The notes beneath the pieces are model-generated. The model saw only the letters and a list, made by a program, of their open reading frames with translations. It ran no database searches and was not told the origin of the DNA. Of a stretch of DNA of 64,000 nucleotides, positions 27,257 to 35,871 are shown one piece after another (the stretch's first letter is position 1; the number at the start of each line of letters is the position of its first letter). Position numbers and translations under genes: made by a program. This stretch comes from Agrobacterium vitis (GTDB lineage Bacteria; Pseudomonadota; Alphaproteobacteria; Rhizobiales; Rhizobiaceae). The stretch covers positions 372,001 to 436,000 of the forward strand of contig NZ_JACXXJ020000004.1 in the NCBI RefSeq assembly GCF_014926405.1, in the 5' to 3' direction.

Positions 27257-27697
27257 ATGTTGAAGGGAATAGATCCGGTTTTGAATGCTGAATTGCTGCA
27301 TGCCTTGATGCTGATGGGGCACGGCGACCAATTGGTGCTGTGCGATATCAACCATCCGGCCGAGACGATTGCCAAGCACACGACCTATGGCAAGCTGATC
27401 AATCTGTCGGGTTGCGGTCTTGAGGTTGCCACGGCGGCGATCCTAACGCTTTTCCCCCTCGATACCTTTGTGGAAGCGCCGGTGAAGCGAATGCAGGTGG
27501 TTGGCGACCCTGGTGGACAGGTACCGATCTTTTCGTCCATCCAGCGTGTGGTGGACCATGCAGAAGGACGACCGGTGAAGATCGACGCCCTGGAACGTTT
27601 CGCGTTTTACGCCGAGGCAAAGACGTCCTTTGCGATCGTCAGAACCTCCGATCCCGGCCCCTACGGATGCTTTATTTTCAGCAAGGGTGTCGTTTGA
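27257..27697 (+). CDS. RbsD/FucU-family sugar mutarotase, second copy
   Basis: 146 residues with the signature LHALMLMGHGDQLVLCDINHP and the C-terminal GPYGCFIFSKGV. It is closer to FucU than to RbsD in length and motif. GGGAAGG precedes the ATG. It is divergent from the CUT1 operon and shares its control region, so it probably acts on the same imported sugar. A strong stem-loop (27735-27760) follows. Confidence 0.88.
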   Translation: MLKGIDPVLNAELLHALMLMGHGDQLVLCDINHPAETIAKHTTYGKLINLSGCGLEVATAAILTLFPLDTFVEAPVKRMQVVGDPGGQVPIFSSIQRVVDHAEGRPVKIDALERFAFYAEAKTSFAIVRTSDPGPYGCFIFSKGVV

Positions 27698-27734
27698 TAG
27701 GAAGGCGCCAAGGCGGAGTGACCTATCAAAGGCG

Positions 27735-27760
27735 TGAATCGATCAGACCGGATCGATTCA
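27735..27760. other. Stem-loop after the second RbsD/FucU gene
   Basis: Perfect 10-bp arms TGAATCGATC (27735-27744) and GATCGATTCA (27751-27760) around 6 bases, 37 bp after the stop. No T-run, so a terminator is uncertain; an operator for the next gene is possible. Confidence 0.5.
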
Positions 27761-27805
27761 GATAACTCGTTGGACGCTTGAATCGAACCACGCCAGACTC
27801 TGGCC

Positions 27806-28063
27806 ATGGAGAAAGAGAACAACAGCCCGGTCCAACTTCGCCGTATCGACCCATCGCAAAACATGCGGCGCTTTTACACGCTCGCACTGCAACCGACCCT
27901 GTTCGGCGGCGCCTCGGTGATCCGCAACTGGGGACGGATTGGTACGACAGGCCAGACTATGATCGAGACCTTCGACCGAAAAGAGGATGCCCAGCGGGTG
28001 CTTTCACGCTTGGAGCGGACGAAAAGAAAACGAGGTTACCATGATGCGGGTCGTCTAACTTGA
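27806..28063 (+). CDS. Stand-alone WGR-domain protein
   Basis: 85 residues that form little more than one WGR domain: RRFYTLALQPTLFGGASVIRNWGRIGTTGQ with the Trp-Gly-Arg core, then FDRKEDAQRVLSRLERTKRKRGY. WGR domains occur in PARPs, in DNA-repair polymerases and in single-domain bacterial proteins, and they are thought to bind nucleic acid. The ribosome site is weak. The neighbours give no clue. Confidence 0.8.
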   Translation: MEKENNSPVQLRRIDPSQNMRRFYTLALQPTLFGGASVIRNWGRIGTTGQTMIETFDRKEDAQRVLSRLERTKRKRGYHDAGRLT

Positions 28064-28065
28064 TA

Positions 28066-28081
28066 GACATCAGACATATTT
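28066..28081. promoter_or_regulatory. Putative GntR operator, copy 1
   Basis: GACATCAGACATATTT, about 95 bp upstream of the GntR start. Its reverse complement matches 31611-31626, in the divergent promoter of the locus, at 15 of 16 positions. Confidence 0.5.
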
Positions 28082-28174
28082 ATGGCCTTTTACAGAGCAG
28101 TTGAATTTGCGTACGATTCATCATACATATTCCACTTAGAGAGACGAAAACGGCTCTGCCTTCTGCGGCAGGGC

Positions 28175-28936
28175 ATGAAAGTGGTGGATGGTGTGACCGG
28201 TCAAGTGAAAACACGCGCCAAAGGCGCTGGCTCCCTGGTTGCACAGGTCAGCGACAGCCTTCGCAAGGCGATCCTTGGCGGGGACTATGCGCCGGGCGAT
28301 CGGCTTCCCAGCGAAATGGAACTGACCGAGGCCCATGGTGTCAGCCGGACCGTCATCCGTGAGGCAGTCACCGGCCTGCGTTACGATGGGCTGGTCGAGG
28401 TGCGCCAAGGGGCTGGCATTTTCGTCCTCAATCATCATCAATCACGCACAAACCCGTCAAAGCTGGATCGCGCCCGGCTGTCCTCAGATCTTGAGGTTTT
28501 GGAGATCCGCACGCCGCTGGAGATAGAGGCTGCCGGGCTTGCCGCGCTGCGCCGTTCGCCGGCGCAGGAGGAAGCGATTTTCGATTGCCATGCAAAATTG
28601 CTGGCGTGTATCGAGGCCGACCGCTCCATTCGAGAGGCCGATCTGGCCCTGCATATGGCGATTGCTGCGGCCACCAATAATCCGCTGTTTACGCAATTTC
28701 TCGAGATGCACGGCGCATCCGCTATCCCTCAGTCCAAAGTGGTCGCGGAAAACCGGGCGGCTGAACAAACGGCCTATCGCCGCCTCATCCACAGGGAACA
28801 TCAGGCCGTGGTGGTGGCGATTTCCGACGGCGACGAAAAAGCCGCCCGCGCCGCCATGCAGGATCATCTGCGCGGTAGCCAGTTGCGCTACCGTGATCTG
28901 TTGCGCGATCTGCGCGGTATCGGCAGCGAGACCTGA
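28175..28936 (+). CDS. GntR/FadR-family regulator of the oligosaccharide locus
   Basis: 253 residues from ATG 28175 (an upstream ATG at 28082 would add 31 non-family residues). N-terminal winged helix with PGDRLPSEMELTEAHGVSRT and VRQGAGIFV; C-terminal FCD-type helical sensor with EIRTPLEIEAAGLAALR, DLALHMAIAAATNNPL and IHREHQAVVVAISDGD, whose Asp and His residues usually bind a metal and a carboxylate ligand. Regulators of this type often sense uronates or aldonates, which fits the enzymes that follow. It converges with the next gene, 3 bp apart. Confidence 0.88.
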   Translation: MKVVDGVTGQVKTRAKGAGSLVAQVSDSLRKAILGGDYAPGDRLPSEMELTEAHGVSRTVIREAVTGLRYDGLVEVRQGAGIFVLNHHQSRTNPSKLDRARLSSDLEVLEIRTPLEIEAAGLAALRRSPAQEEAIFDCHAKLLACIEADRSIREADLALHMAIAAATNNPLFTQFLEMHGASAIPQSKVVAENRAAEQTAYRRLIHREHQAVVVAISDGDEKAARAAMQDHLRGSQLRYRDLLRDLRGIGSET

Positions 28937-28939
28937 ATC

Positions 28940-29725
28940 TCAGGCTTCCGTCCCCCAGACCTCGATCTGGGTCAGCGCCGGAAACGGCGATGGGTCATCG
29001 GCTTTCATCAGACTGTGCAGCCGAACCCATTCGGTGCGCGTTTCGGGCAGGCAAAAACACTGGGCGGCAGAGGATTTAACCAGCGCCAACCGCGTTTCCT
29101 CTCCACCCGAAAAGCTCAGAACAGCACTTTCCCACCAGGCATCGTGCGGGAAATCAGCCCGTAGAGTGAGCACCACTTCACGGAGCCTGACCGGGCGACC
29201 GAAAAACAGGGTCAGGGCAGCCTGCGGATCCCTGTTGATCCCCCAACTGGTGAAAGGCCAGAAACCGTGATTGCTATTGGCTCGCTCGCCATCGATGACA
29301 TTGCGAACTGCGAAGGCCGCCTCCCCGCGTGTTTCGACATTGGCCTCGACATGCGGAAAAGCTTGAGAATTGGCGTGGTCGTCCAGGGGATTGAAGGCAA
29401 GGTTTCTCTGTGCCGACATCTCTTCCGGCCTCGCCTTCGCAGCGTGAAGCCGGTGCAGGTCTCCGCAAAATGCATGGGGTGGGTAAGCGATCTTTCTGGC
29501 ACCGAACGGTATGGAAAAGCTAAAACGGCCCTGCGGCAAATACAGGATGGCCGGTGCCATGGCGGCATCGAACGCCAGACGGACATGACTGGGCTCGGAC
29601 ACCTCGACCAATAGCCGGTCGCCGTCCCCGTAGGGCTGGCGATAAACCAGAAAGGCTTCGTGGTCCGCACTGCTCTGCGCCAGGTTTTGGCCCGCAGCAT
29701 CCACCACAGTGAGTGTCACTCTCAT
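28940..29725 (-). CDS. Carbohydrate-binding-like hypothetical protein
   Basis: 261 residues without a signal peptide. The N-terminal part is predicted from its pattern to be a beta sandwich. The C-terminal part (about 150-260) looks discoidin-like: AVRNVIDGERANSNHGFWPF, a region rich in aromatic residues, then LREVVLTLRADFPHDAWW and a closing strand. ATG 29725 follows GAGGAGG, 11 bp after the lyase gene. It probably helps the cytoplasmic lyase recognise its substrate. Function not established. Confidence 0.7.
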   Translation of the reverse strand: MRVTLTVVDAAGQNLAQSSADHEAFLVYRQPYGDGDRLLVEVSEPSHVRLAFDAAMAPAILYLPQGRFSFSIPFGARKIAYPPHAFCGDLHRLHAAKARPEEMSAQRNLAFNPLDDHANSQAFPHVEANVETRGEAAFAVRNVIDGERANSNHGFWPFTSWGINRDPQAALTLFFGRPVRLREVVLTLRADFPHDAWWESAVLSFSGGEETRLALVKSSAAQCFCLPETRTEWVRLHSLMKADDPSPFPALTQIEVWGTEA

Positions 29726-29736
29726 CCTCACCCTCC

Positions 29737-31542
29737 TCAAGTAATCGTCAGCGACAAACGCGATGTCTCAAACGGCAGCAGAATACGGAAAATTCTCTCC
29801 GGCCAAGCCTGCCGCAGCCGGGGATCGCCGATGTCGATTGCCTCGATGATTGGCTCTGCCGCACCGCTCACACTAATTTCGCCGAACCCGTCCAGGACCA
29901 GCCTCCCTGCTTCCACACGTGGCGCAATGCAGGTCATCAGCGATAGAACGGCAGGCTTGTCACCGTCATGCTCATCGACAACTTCGATATGGCTGCCACG
30001 AATGAGCCTGACGCTGCGGCGATAAGAGCGTAGCGCTGCTTCCTTCGGATAAGCTGCGGCTATCTCCAGCGAAATGCGGACCTCCTCCACCTCGAAAGCC
30101 GTTTCGACATCGCGTGCGGCAAATTCCGGTCCATCCTGTTGCATGACGCCCGCAAAAGTTGGAAGGTTGTGGTAGGCCGACTGCATCGTCCAGATCTCAT
30201 ACCGCTGCGGCGAGAAGGTTTTGGCCGTATAGGTTTCCACGCCGATATCGATGAGAAACGGTTGTCCATCCTTGTAAAGCGTCAGGCTGCCGACATCGTT
30301 ATGATTATGGCTTTCGCCGTTATGCCCACCCTTCACCGCCAGATCGAAACGGTTGTCGCGGGCAATGAAAAGCCCGGTGCCGGGGTAGAAAATATCACCT
30401 TTTGCCGCCGGCTTTGCGGGCGCAGGCTTAACGTCCGGCAAGCGTGTGGCTGCCATCAACCGGTACCAAAGGTTCCACTCTTTCGACAACAGAGGATCTG
30501 CGGATTGCTGAAGATCGGCAGCGGCAAAATCCATCAGCGCCTTCGAGCCGACCGCTTCGCCGAACAGATATTCTCTGATGCTACAGGGTTCCAGAACTGC
30601 GGATGAATCGGCAAAATTGAAATAATACCGTCCAGACACATGCATATTGAGGATGTATTCCGCCATGTTGCGGATCTTGGCTGTCTGCCAAAGCGGACGG
30701 CACAGGTCCGGCACCACCTGATCCAGCACGGTCATGGCGCCAAACAGACAGAGAGCGGCATGGCGATAATAGAGCACGCCTTCCTCGCAGGCGCCGTCCT
30801 CGGCATAGTCCTTGAGAAAGGCATCGAGACTGCCCAGCGCTTTGACCAGCACTGCACGGCGAATCTCCTGGCTCGTGGGCAGGGAAAACGTGGCGATCAA
30901 GACGTTCTGGGTGATCCAGGCGGTCCAGTTGTTCATCCTCTCGTTTCCCTGCCCCATCCACCAGAAATGCCGGGCAAGATAAGGGGTGATGATACGGCGG
31001 TGGATCTCCTGCTCTATGCGGGCCGGCAGGTGCGGATCGCGTTGCGCAAGAGCCGGTCTCAGCAGCCAAACCAGGGTTGCCAGGTTCGCCGCCGTTTCCG
31101 CCGCGAACAGATCGATCACCGGGTCTTCAGGAGTGGCCAAGGGCTGGCGCGGACCGCCTCGTCCATAAGCATTGTGCGCTGGCAATTGCCACCCACTTTC
31201 CTCACAGATCAGGATGACGCCATCGATAATGGCGTCAATGAAGTCGTCTCCGCCCTCACCTGTGTCCTTGGCACATTCCGCCAGAACCAGATCGTTCAGC
31301 ATCAGGCGGCGACGGAAATACAGGTCTTCGAAGCGCGAACGATTTCCTGTCTGGGTATAGTCACGGTAATGAGAGGCAAGGATTTGTGGCCATTCAGCGT
31401 CCATCGCGGTGCGGCCCGCGGCCTGCAGGGCAGCGAGATGGGTAGCGCCCAATCGTTGCAGCAACGCATGGACGTCAGCACCTGCGGCCGGTTGAAAATC
31501 GGCAAGATGAGGCGGCAAGCTGCCAATATGCTCGCTGAACAT
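29737..31542 (-). CDS. Heparinase II/III-like polysaccharide lyase
   Basis: 601 residues from ATG 31542 (strong GGGGAGG). No signal peptide, so it is expected to be cytoplasmic and to act on imported oligosaccharides. The N-terminal half fits an alpha/alpha toroid (RMNNWTAWITQNVL, FNFADSS). The C-terminal half carries the heparinase II/III motif GGHNGESHNHNDVGSLTLY with the clustered His and Asn residues and FLIDIGVETYT. Family members split uronate-containing chains by beta elimination and leave unsaturated uronyl ends, the substrate of the GH88 enzyme at 33563. Substrate unknown. Confidence 0.82.
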   Translation of the reverse strand: MFSEHIGSLPPHLADFQPAAGADVHALLQRLGATHLAALQAAGRTAMDAEWPQILASHYRDYTQTGNRSRFEDLYFRRRLMLNDLVLAECAKDTGEGGDDFIDAIIDGVILICEESGWQLPAHNAYGRGGPRQPLATPEDPVIDLFAAETAANLATLVWLLRPALAQRDPHLPARIEQEIHRRIITPYLARHFWWMGQGNERMNNWTAWITQNVLIATFSLPTSQEIRRAVLVKALGSLDAFLKDYAEDGACEEGVLYYRHAALCLFGAMTVLDQVVPDLCRPLWQTAKIRNMAEYILNMHVSGRYYFNFADSSAVLEPCSIREYLFGEAVGSKALMDFAAADLQQSADPLLSKEWNLWYRLMAATRLPDVKPAPAKPAAKGDIFYPGTGLFIARDNRFDLAVKGGHNGESHNHNDVGSLTLYKDGQPFLIDIGVETYTAKTFSPQRYEIWTMQSAYHNLPTFAGVMQQDGPEFAARDVETAFEVEEVRISLEIAAAYPKEAALRSYRRSVRLIRGSHIEVVDEHDGDKPAVLSLMTCIAPRVEAGRLVLDGFGEISVSGAAEPIIEAIDIGDPRLRQAWPERIFRILLPFETSRLSLTIT

Positions 31543-31610
31543 TATGCTCACCTCCCCTTCCTCGCCGTCTAGCAATCCCCTGCTATCATACCTATTTTCA
31601 CCTTTCCAGT

Positions 31611-31626
31611 AAATTTGTCTGATGTC
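31611..31626. promoter_or_regulatory. Putative GntR operator, copy 2
   Basis: AAATTTGTCTGATGTC, in the divergent promoter between the lyase and importer genes; 15 of 16 positions equal the reverse complement of 28066-28081. A looser GntR-like site (TTGTTTGACCAA) follows at 31635-31646. Confidence 0.5.
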
Positions 31627-31755
31627 ATCGGAAGTTGTTTGACCAATAAACGATCTATGCTATGCAGGGATCGGGAGTCGGGTGCAACCGACAGGCGGCC
31701 CCGTATGGAACGCTTAAAGCATGGCACGATACGGCTTCGTGCGGGAGGAAAGCTG

Positions 31756-32718
31756 ATGACGGTCATCAGTCCGGTTCTATCTGGCAGCAGCGCCGAGAAC
31801 GGCAAAGGTGCGACCTCGAAACGCAGGGTGCGGATCGTGTCCAAGCGCCGGCGGCGGATCGAAAATGCACTGATTGCCTATTCCTTCATTGCCCCAAATT
31901 TCCTAGGCTTTGCCGTCTTCACGCTCGGTCCCATCCTGTTCGCCTTTGCGCTGGCTTTCATGCATTGGGATGGGTCAAACCCGATCACCTTTGCCGGGCT
32001 CGATAATTTCTGGCGGCTGTTTGAAGACAAGGCCTTTATCTCCGCGTTCTGGAACACAGTGATCTACACTCTTGTCTCAGTACCTGCGACACTTGCCTGC
32101 GCGCTTGGTCTTGCCATCCTGCTCAACCAGAAAATCCGTGGTCGCGATTTCTTCCGCACCGCGATGTTCTTTCCCTATGTCGCGTCACTGGTCGCCGTGG
32201 CTGTCGTCTGGAACATGCTGTTCAACCCCGAAATGGGGCCGGTTAACATGCTGCTCTACACGCTCGGCCTCGACCCCAATGACATGCCCGGCTGGGCGGC
32301 TGACCGGCACTGGGCGATGGTCACCGTCATCCTGTTCGGTATCTGGAAGAGCATGGGCTATTACATGGTCATCTATCTGGCCGGGCTACAGGGCATCAAT
32401 GCCGAATTATACGAGGCAGCCGGTCTCGACGGCGCCAATGGCTGGCAGAAATTCCGGCATGTCACCCTGCCGCAGCTGGCCCCGACGACGTTTTTCGTCA
32501 CTGTCATGCTGACGATCCAGTCCTTCAAGGTGTTCGACCAGGTCTATATGATCACCCAGGGCGGACCTGGAACCTCGACCCTCGTGCTGGTCTACCATAT
32601 CTATAATGAAGCCTTCATTTCCTGGGATCTCGGCTATTCCAGCATGATTGCCCTGGTGCTGTTCTTCCTGGTTCTGGCGGTCACCGTGATCCAGTTCCGC
32701 CGCCAGAGGGAGGACTGA
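31756..32718 (+). CDS. Sugar ABC transporter permease (CUT1, MalF/UgpA-like)
   Basis: 320 residues; the start at ATG 31756 is set by GGGAGGA, as upstream codons lie in the promoter. Six hydrophobic segments and the EAA loop YEAAGLDGANGWQKFRHVTLPQLAP. First gene of the plus-strand arm of the locus. It forms the channel with the product 3 bp downstream for an oligosaccharide, probably acidic. Confidence 0.9.
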   Translation: MTVISPVLSGSSAENGKGATSKRRVRIVSKRRRRIENALIAYSFIAPNFLGFAVFTLGPILFAFALAFMHWDGSNPITFAGLDNFWRLFEDKAFISAFWNTVIYTLVSVPATLACALGLAILLNQKIRGRDFFRTAMFFPYVASLVAVAVVWNMLFNPEMGPVNMLLYTLGLDPNDMPGWAADRHWAMVTVILFGIWKSMGYYMVIYLAGLQGINAELYEAAGLDGANGWQKFRHVTLPQLAPTTFFVTVMLTIQSFKVFDQVYMITQGGPGTSTLVLVYHIYNEAFISWDLGYSSMIALVLFFLVLAVTVIQFRRQRED

Positions 32719-32721
32719 ACC

Positions 32722-33558
32722 ATGCGGATTGCCGGACGCAGGATCAAGGTCTCGACAATTGCCATCTACGCAACGGTCATTGCCGTCACTATCATCATGT
32801 TGCTGCCGTTTGCCTGGATGCTGTCGGCGTCGCTGAAGCTCGACCGCGACGTCTTCGTGTTTCCCATCGAATGGATACCGGCCCACCCGCGCTGGCAGAA
32901 CTATGTCGATATCTGGACAAAGATTCCGCTGGCGCTGTTCATTTACAACACCTCGAAGCTGACGATCATCGTCACGCTTCTGCAATTGTTGACGTCGAGT
33001 TTCGCGGCCTATGCCTTCGCCAAACTGCATTTTCCGTTCAAGAACACGCTGTTTCTCGGCTATATCGCCACCATCGCCATGCCCTGGCAGGTCTATATGG
33101 TGCCGCAATTCCTGCTGATGCGCGAATTCGGGCTGAACAACACCCATCTGGCACTGATCTGCCTTCAAGCCTTTACAGCCTTCGGCGTCTTCCTGATGCG
33201 ACAGTTCTATATGTCGATCCCGACAGAACTCTGCGAAGCCGCCCGCATCGACGGCATGAACGAATACCAGATCTGGGCGAAGATCATGCTGCCGCTGTCG
33301 AAGCCAGCGCTATCGACTCTGACGATCTTCACCTTCGTCACCACCTGGAACGACTTTCTGGGCCCAATGATCTATCTCACCAAGACCGAACTGAAGACCA
33401 TCCAGATCGGGCTTCGGATGTTCATATCGCAATATTCCGCCGAATACGGGCTGATCATGGCGGCGTCGGTTGTCGCGCTCATTCCCGTGCTCGTCGTCTT
33501 TTTGGCCTTGCAGCGCTTCTTCGTCGAAGGCGTCGCATCAACCGGGCTGAAGGGGTGA
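32722..33558 (+). CDS. Sugar ABC transporter permease (CUT1, MalG/UgpE-like)
   Basis: 278 residues, six hydrophobic segments, EAA loop CEAARIDGMNEYQIWAKIMLPLSKPA. The C-terminus (FFVEGVASTGLKG) is typical of the family. It follows the first permease by 3 bp and precedes the GH88 gene by 4 bp, so expression must be coupled. Confidence 0.9.
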   Translation: MRIAGRRIKVSTIAIYATVIAVTIIMLLPFAWMLSASLKLDRDVFVFPIEWIPAHPRWQNYVDIWTKIPLALFIYNTSKLTIIVTLLQLLTSSFAAYAFAKLHFPFKNTLFLGYIATIAMPWQVYMVPQFLLMREFGLNNTHLALICLQAFTAFGVFLMRQFYMSIPTELCEAARIDGMNEYQIWAKIMLPLSKPALSTLTIFTFVTTWNDFLGPMIYLTKTELKTIQIGLRMFISQYSAEYGLIMAASVVALIPVLVVFLALQRFFVEGVASTGLKG

Positions 33559-33562
33559 TGTC

Positions 33563-34735
33563 ATGAATGCCATGTTTTCCAATGCGCCACAGCCGATCAC
33601 CGATGAAGAGGTGACTATTGCGCTCGACATCGCGGTCGCCCAGGTGCGGCGCAATCTGCCTGACTTCACCTATGCGGCACAAAACCATTCCAGCGTCGGC
33701 AACAGGTATCCGGCGGTTGCCAACGACCAATGGACGGCAGGTTTCTGGCCCGGCGAAATCTGGCTCGCCTATGAGCACAGCGGCGATAAGGTCTTTCGAT
33801 ATGCCGCTCAGATTCAGGTGCAAAGCTTCCTGCATCGCATCGAAAACCGTATCGCCACCGACCATCACGATATGGGGTTTCTCTATTCGCCCTCCTGCAT
33901 TGCCGCGTGGAAACTGGTGGGCGACGAGGATGGACGCAAGGCGGCACTCCTTGCCGCCGACCAGCTGATCGAACGCTACCAGCCCATCGGACAATTCATC
34001 CAGGCCTGGGGCGCCAAGGGCAATCCAAACGAATACCGCTACATCATCGACTGCCTGTTGAACCTGCCGCTGCTCTATTGGGCGACTGGCGAAACAGGGG
34101 ATGAAAAATACCGCGAGATCGCGCTCTCCCATGCGCGCACCACGCTTGCCCATTCGGTGCGGGAGGACTGCTCCACCTATCACACGTTCTACATGGACCC
34201 CACCACCGGCGCTCCGGTACGGGGCGTGACCAAGCAGGGCTATAGCGATGACAGTTTCTGGGCACGCGGACAGGCCTGGGGCATTGCTGGCATGGCCCTG
34301 TCCTATCGTTACGAGCGCATTGCCGAATACCGAGACGCTTTTGAGCGGCTGCTGGGCTTTTATCTGCAACGGCTTCCGGACGATCTCGTGCCAGTCTGGG
34401 ATCTTATCTTTTCGGCAGAGGACGGCGAACCGCGCGATAGTTCGTCCGCCTCCATCGTCGCCTGCGGCCTTCTGGAGATGGCCGATCTGGTGGAAGAAGC
34501 AGACGCCGCCCGCTACCGCGATCTGGCCCGGCGGATGATGAAAAGTCTGGCCGATCACTATGCCGTCAAGGACCCGTCCGTCTCCAACGGGCTTGTCATG
34601 CACGGCACCTATTCGAAGAAAACCCCACACAACACCTGTCGCGGCGAAGGTGTCGATGAGTGCGTGTCCTGGGGCGACTACTATTACATGGAAGCTTTGA
34701 CGCGCCTGTCGCGCAACTGGTCCTCCTATTGGTGA
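33563..34735 (+). CDS. GH88 unsaturated uronyl hydrolase
   Basis: 390 residues, no signal peptide. GH88 enzymes hydrate the 4,5-unsaturated uronate left by lyases and release it from the oligosaccharide. NDQWTAGFWPGE and ARGQAWGIAGMA are family signatures; Asp103 (HHDMGF) and Asp163 (YIIDCLLN) fit the two catalytic Asp of the Bacillus unsaturated glucuronyl hydrolase. The alpha/alpha barrel length is normal. It sits between permeases and ATPase, and the lyase gene is divergent, so a lyase-then-hydrolase order in the cytoplasm is likely. Confidence 0.9.
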   Translation: MNAMFSNAPQPITDEEVTIALDIAVAQVRRNLPDFTYAAQNHSSVGNRYPAVANDQWTAGFWPGEIWLAYEHSGDKVFRYAAQIQVQSFLHRIENRIATDHHDMGFLYSPSCIAAWKLVGDEDGRKAALLAADQLIERYQPIGQFIQAWGAKGNPNEYRYIIDCLLNLPLLYWATGETGDEKYREIALSHARTTLAHSVREDCSTYHTFYMDPTTGAPVRGVTKQGYSDDSFWARGQAWGIAGMALSYRYERIAEYRDAFERLLGFYLQRLPDDLVPVWDLIFSAEDGEPRDSSSASIVACGLLEMADLVEEADAARYRDLARRMMKSLADHYAVKDPSVSNGLVMHGTYSKKTPHNTCRGEGVDECVSWGDYYYMEALTRLSRNWSSYW

Positions 34736-34749
34736 TGCGTGAGGGATAA

Positions 34750-35859
34750 ATGGCAAGCATTTCGCTGAAAAAGCTCAACAAATCCTTCGGTGCACTGAAA
34801 GTGGTGCACGATATCGACCTTGAGATCGCCGACAAGGAATTTATCATTCTCGTCGGACCGTCCGGCTGCGGCAAATCCACCACGCTCAGAATGATCGCGG
34901 GGCTTGAGGAGATCTCCGGCGGGCAATTGCTGATCGGCGAGGACCTGATGAATGACGTGCCGTCAAAGGATCGCGACATTGCCATGGTCTTCCAGAACTA
35001 CGCGCTCTATCCGCATATGACTGTCTACAAGAACATGGCGTTCGGGCTTGAGCTGCGGAAAGCGCCGCGCGATGTGATCGAGACAAAAGTCCAGGAAGCG
35101 GCAAAGATCCTCGACATCACCCATCTTCTGAACCGCAAACCCAAGGCACTATCCGGTGGCCAGCGCCAGCGCGTGGCTCTGGGCCGTGCCATGGTGCGCA
35201 ATCCGGAAGTGTTTCTGCTGGACGAGCCTCTGTCCAACCTCGATGCCAAGCTGCGTGGCACGATGCGCGCCGAAATATCCAAGCTGCACAAGCGGCTGAA
35301 CGCCACCTTCATCTATGTCACCCATGACCAGGTGGAAGCCATGACAATGGCCGACCGCATCGTTGTCATGAAGGATGGCCACATCCAGCAGGTCGATACG
35401 CCGCAGCGGCTCTATGACCATCCGATCAACATGTTTGTGGCGGGCTTTATCGGTGCACCGCAGATGAACATGCTGCCCTCGACGATCCGGCACCAGGAGG
35501 ATGGTTTCGTCGCCGTCTTCAACGATCATGCCCTGCCCTTGCCGAACACCTTCGACCAGAGCCGCATCGCCCCCTATCTGGACCGCGACATCGTTCTGGG
35601 CATACGGCCTGAAAATTTCCATGAGCTGGCACCGGGCGATATCGACCCTGCCAATACGGCACCCTTTGAGGCGGTCGTTGAATTGGCTGAACCGATGGGC
35701 TCGGAAGTGCATCTCAATCTCGTCGTCGCCGGGCGCTCCATCGTTGCCCGCGTGTCGCCGCGCTTCAAGGCCAGGCTGGGTGAGCAGGTGCGCCTCACCG
35801 CGGACATGACCAACGCGCAATTGTTTGACCCGCAGACCGAGCGGTCGATCCTCTACTGA
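34750..35859 (+). CDS. Sugar ABC transporter ATP-binding protein (CUT1, UgpC/MsmX-like)
   Basis: 369 residues. Walker [10 protein letters not shown], signature [19 protein letters not shown], Walker [15 protein letters not shown], switch [12 protein letters not shown], and the C-terminal regulatory domain with GIRPENFHE. It energises the two permeases upstream. It is the second of three paralogous CUT1 ATPases in this window (also 25835 and 41647), each within its own transporter set. Confidence 0.92.
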   Translation: MASISLKKLNKSFGALKVVHDIDLEIADKEFIILVGPSGCGKSTTLRMIAGLEEISGGQLLIGEDLMNDVPSKDRDIAMVFQNYALYPHMTVYKNMAFGLELRKAPRDVIETKVQEAAKILDITHLLNRKPKALSGGQRQRVALGRAMVRNPEVFLLDEPLSNLDAKLRGTMRAEISKLHKRLNATFIYVTHDQVEAMTMADRIVVMKDGHIQQVDTPQRLYDHPINMFVAGFIGAPQMNMLPSTIRHQEDGFVAVFNDHALPLPNTFDQSRIAPYLDRDIVLGIRPENFHELAPGDIDPANTAPFEAVVELAEPMGSEVHLNLVVAGRSIVARVSPRFKARLGEQVRLTADMTNAQLFDPQTERSILY

Positions 35860-35871
35860 CAGGACAACACG

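Noticed and set aside
33479..34756. Long minus-strand frame opposite the GH88 gene
   Set aside because: The plus strand has the GH88 catalytic residues and tight spacing with its operon partners.
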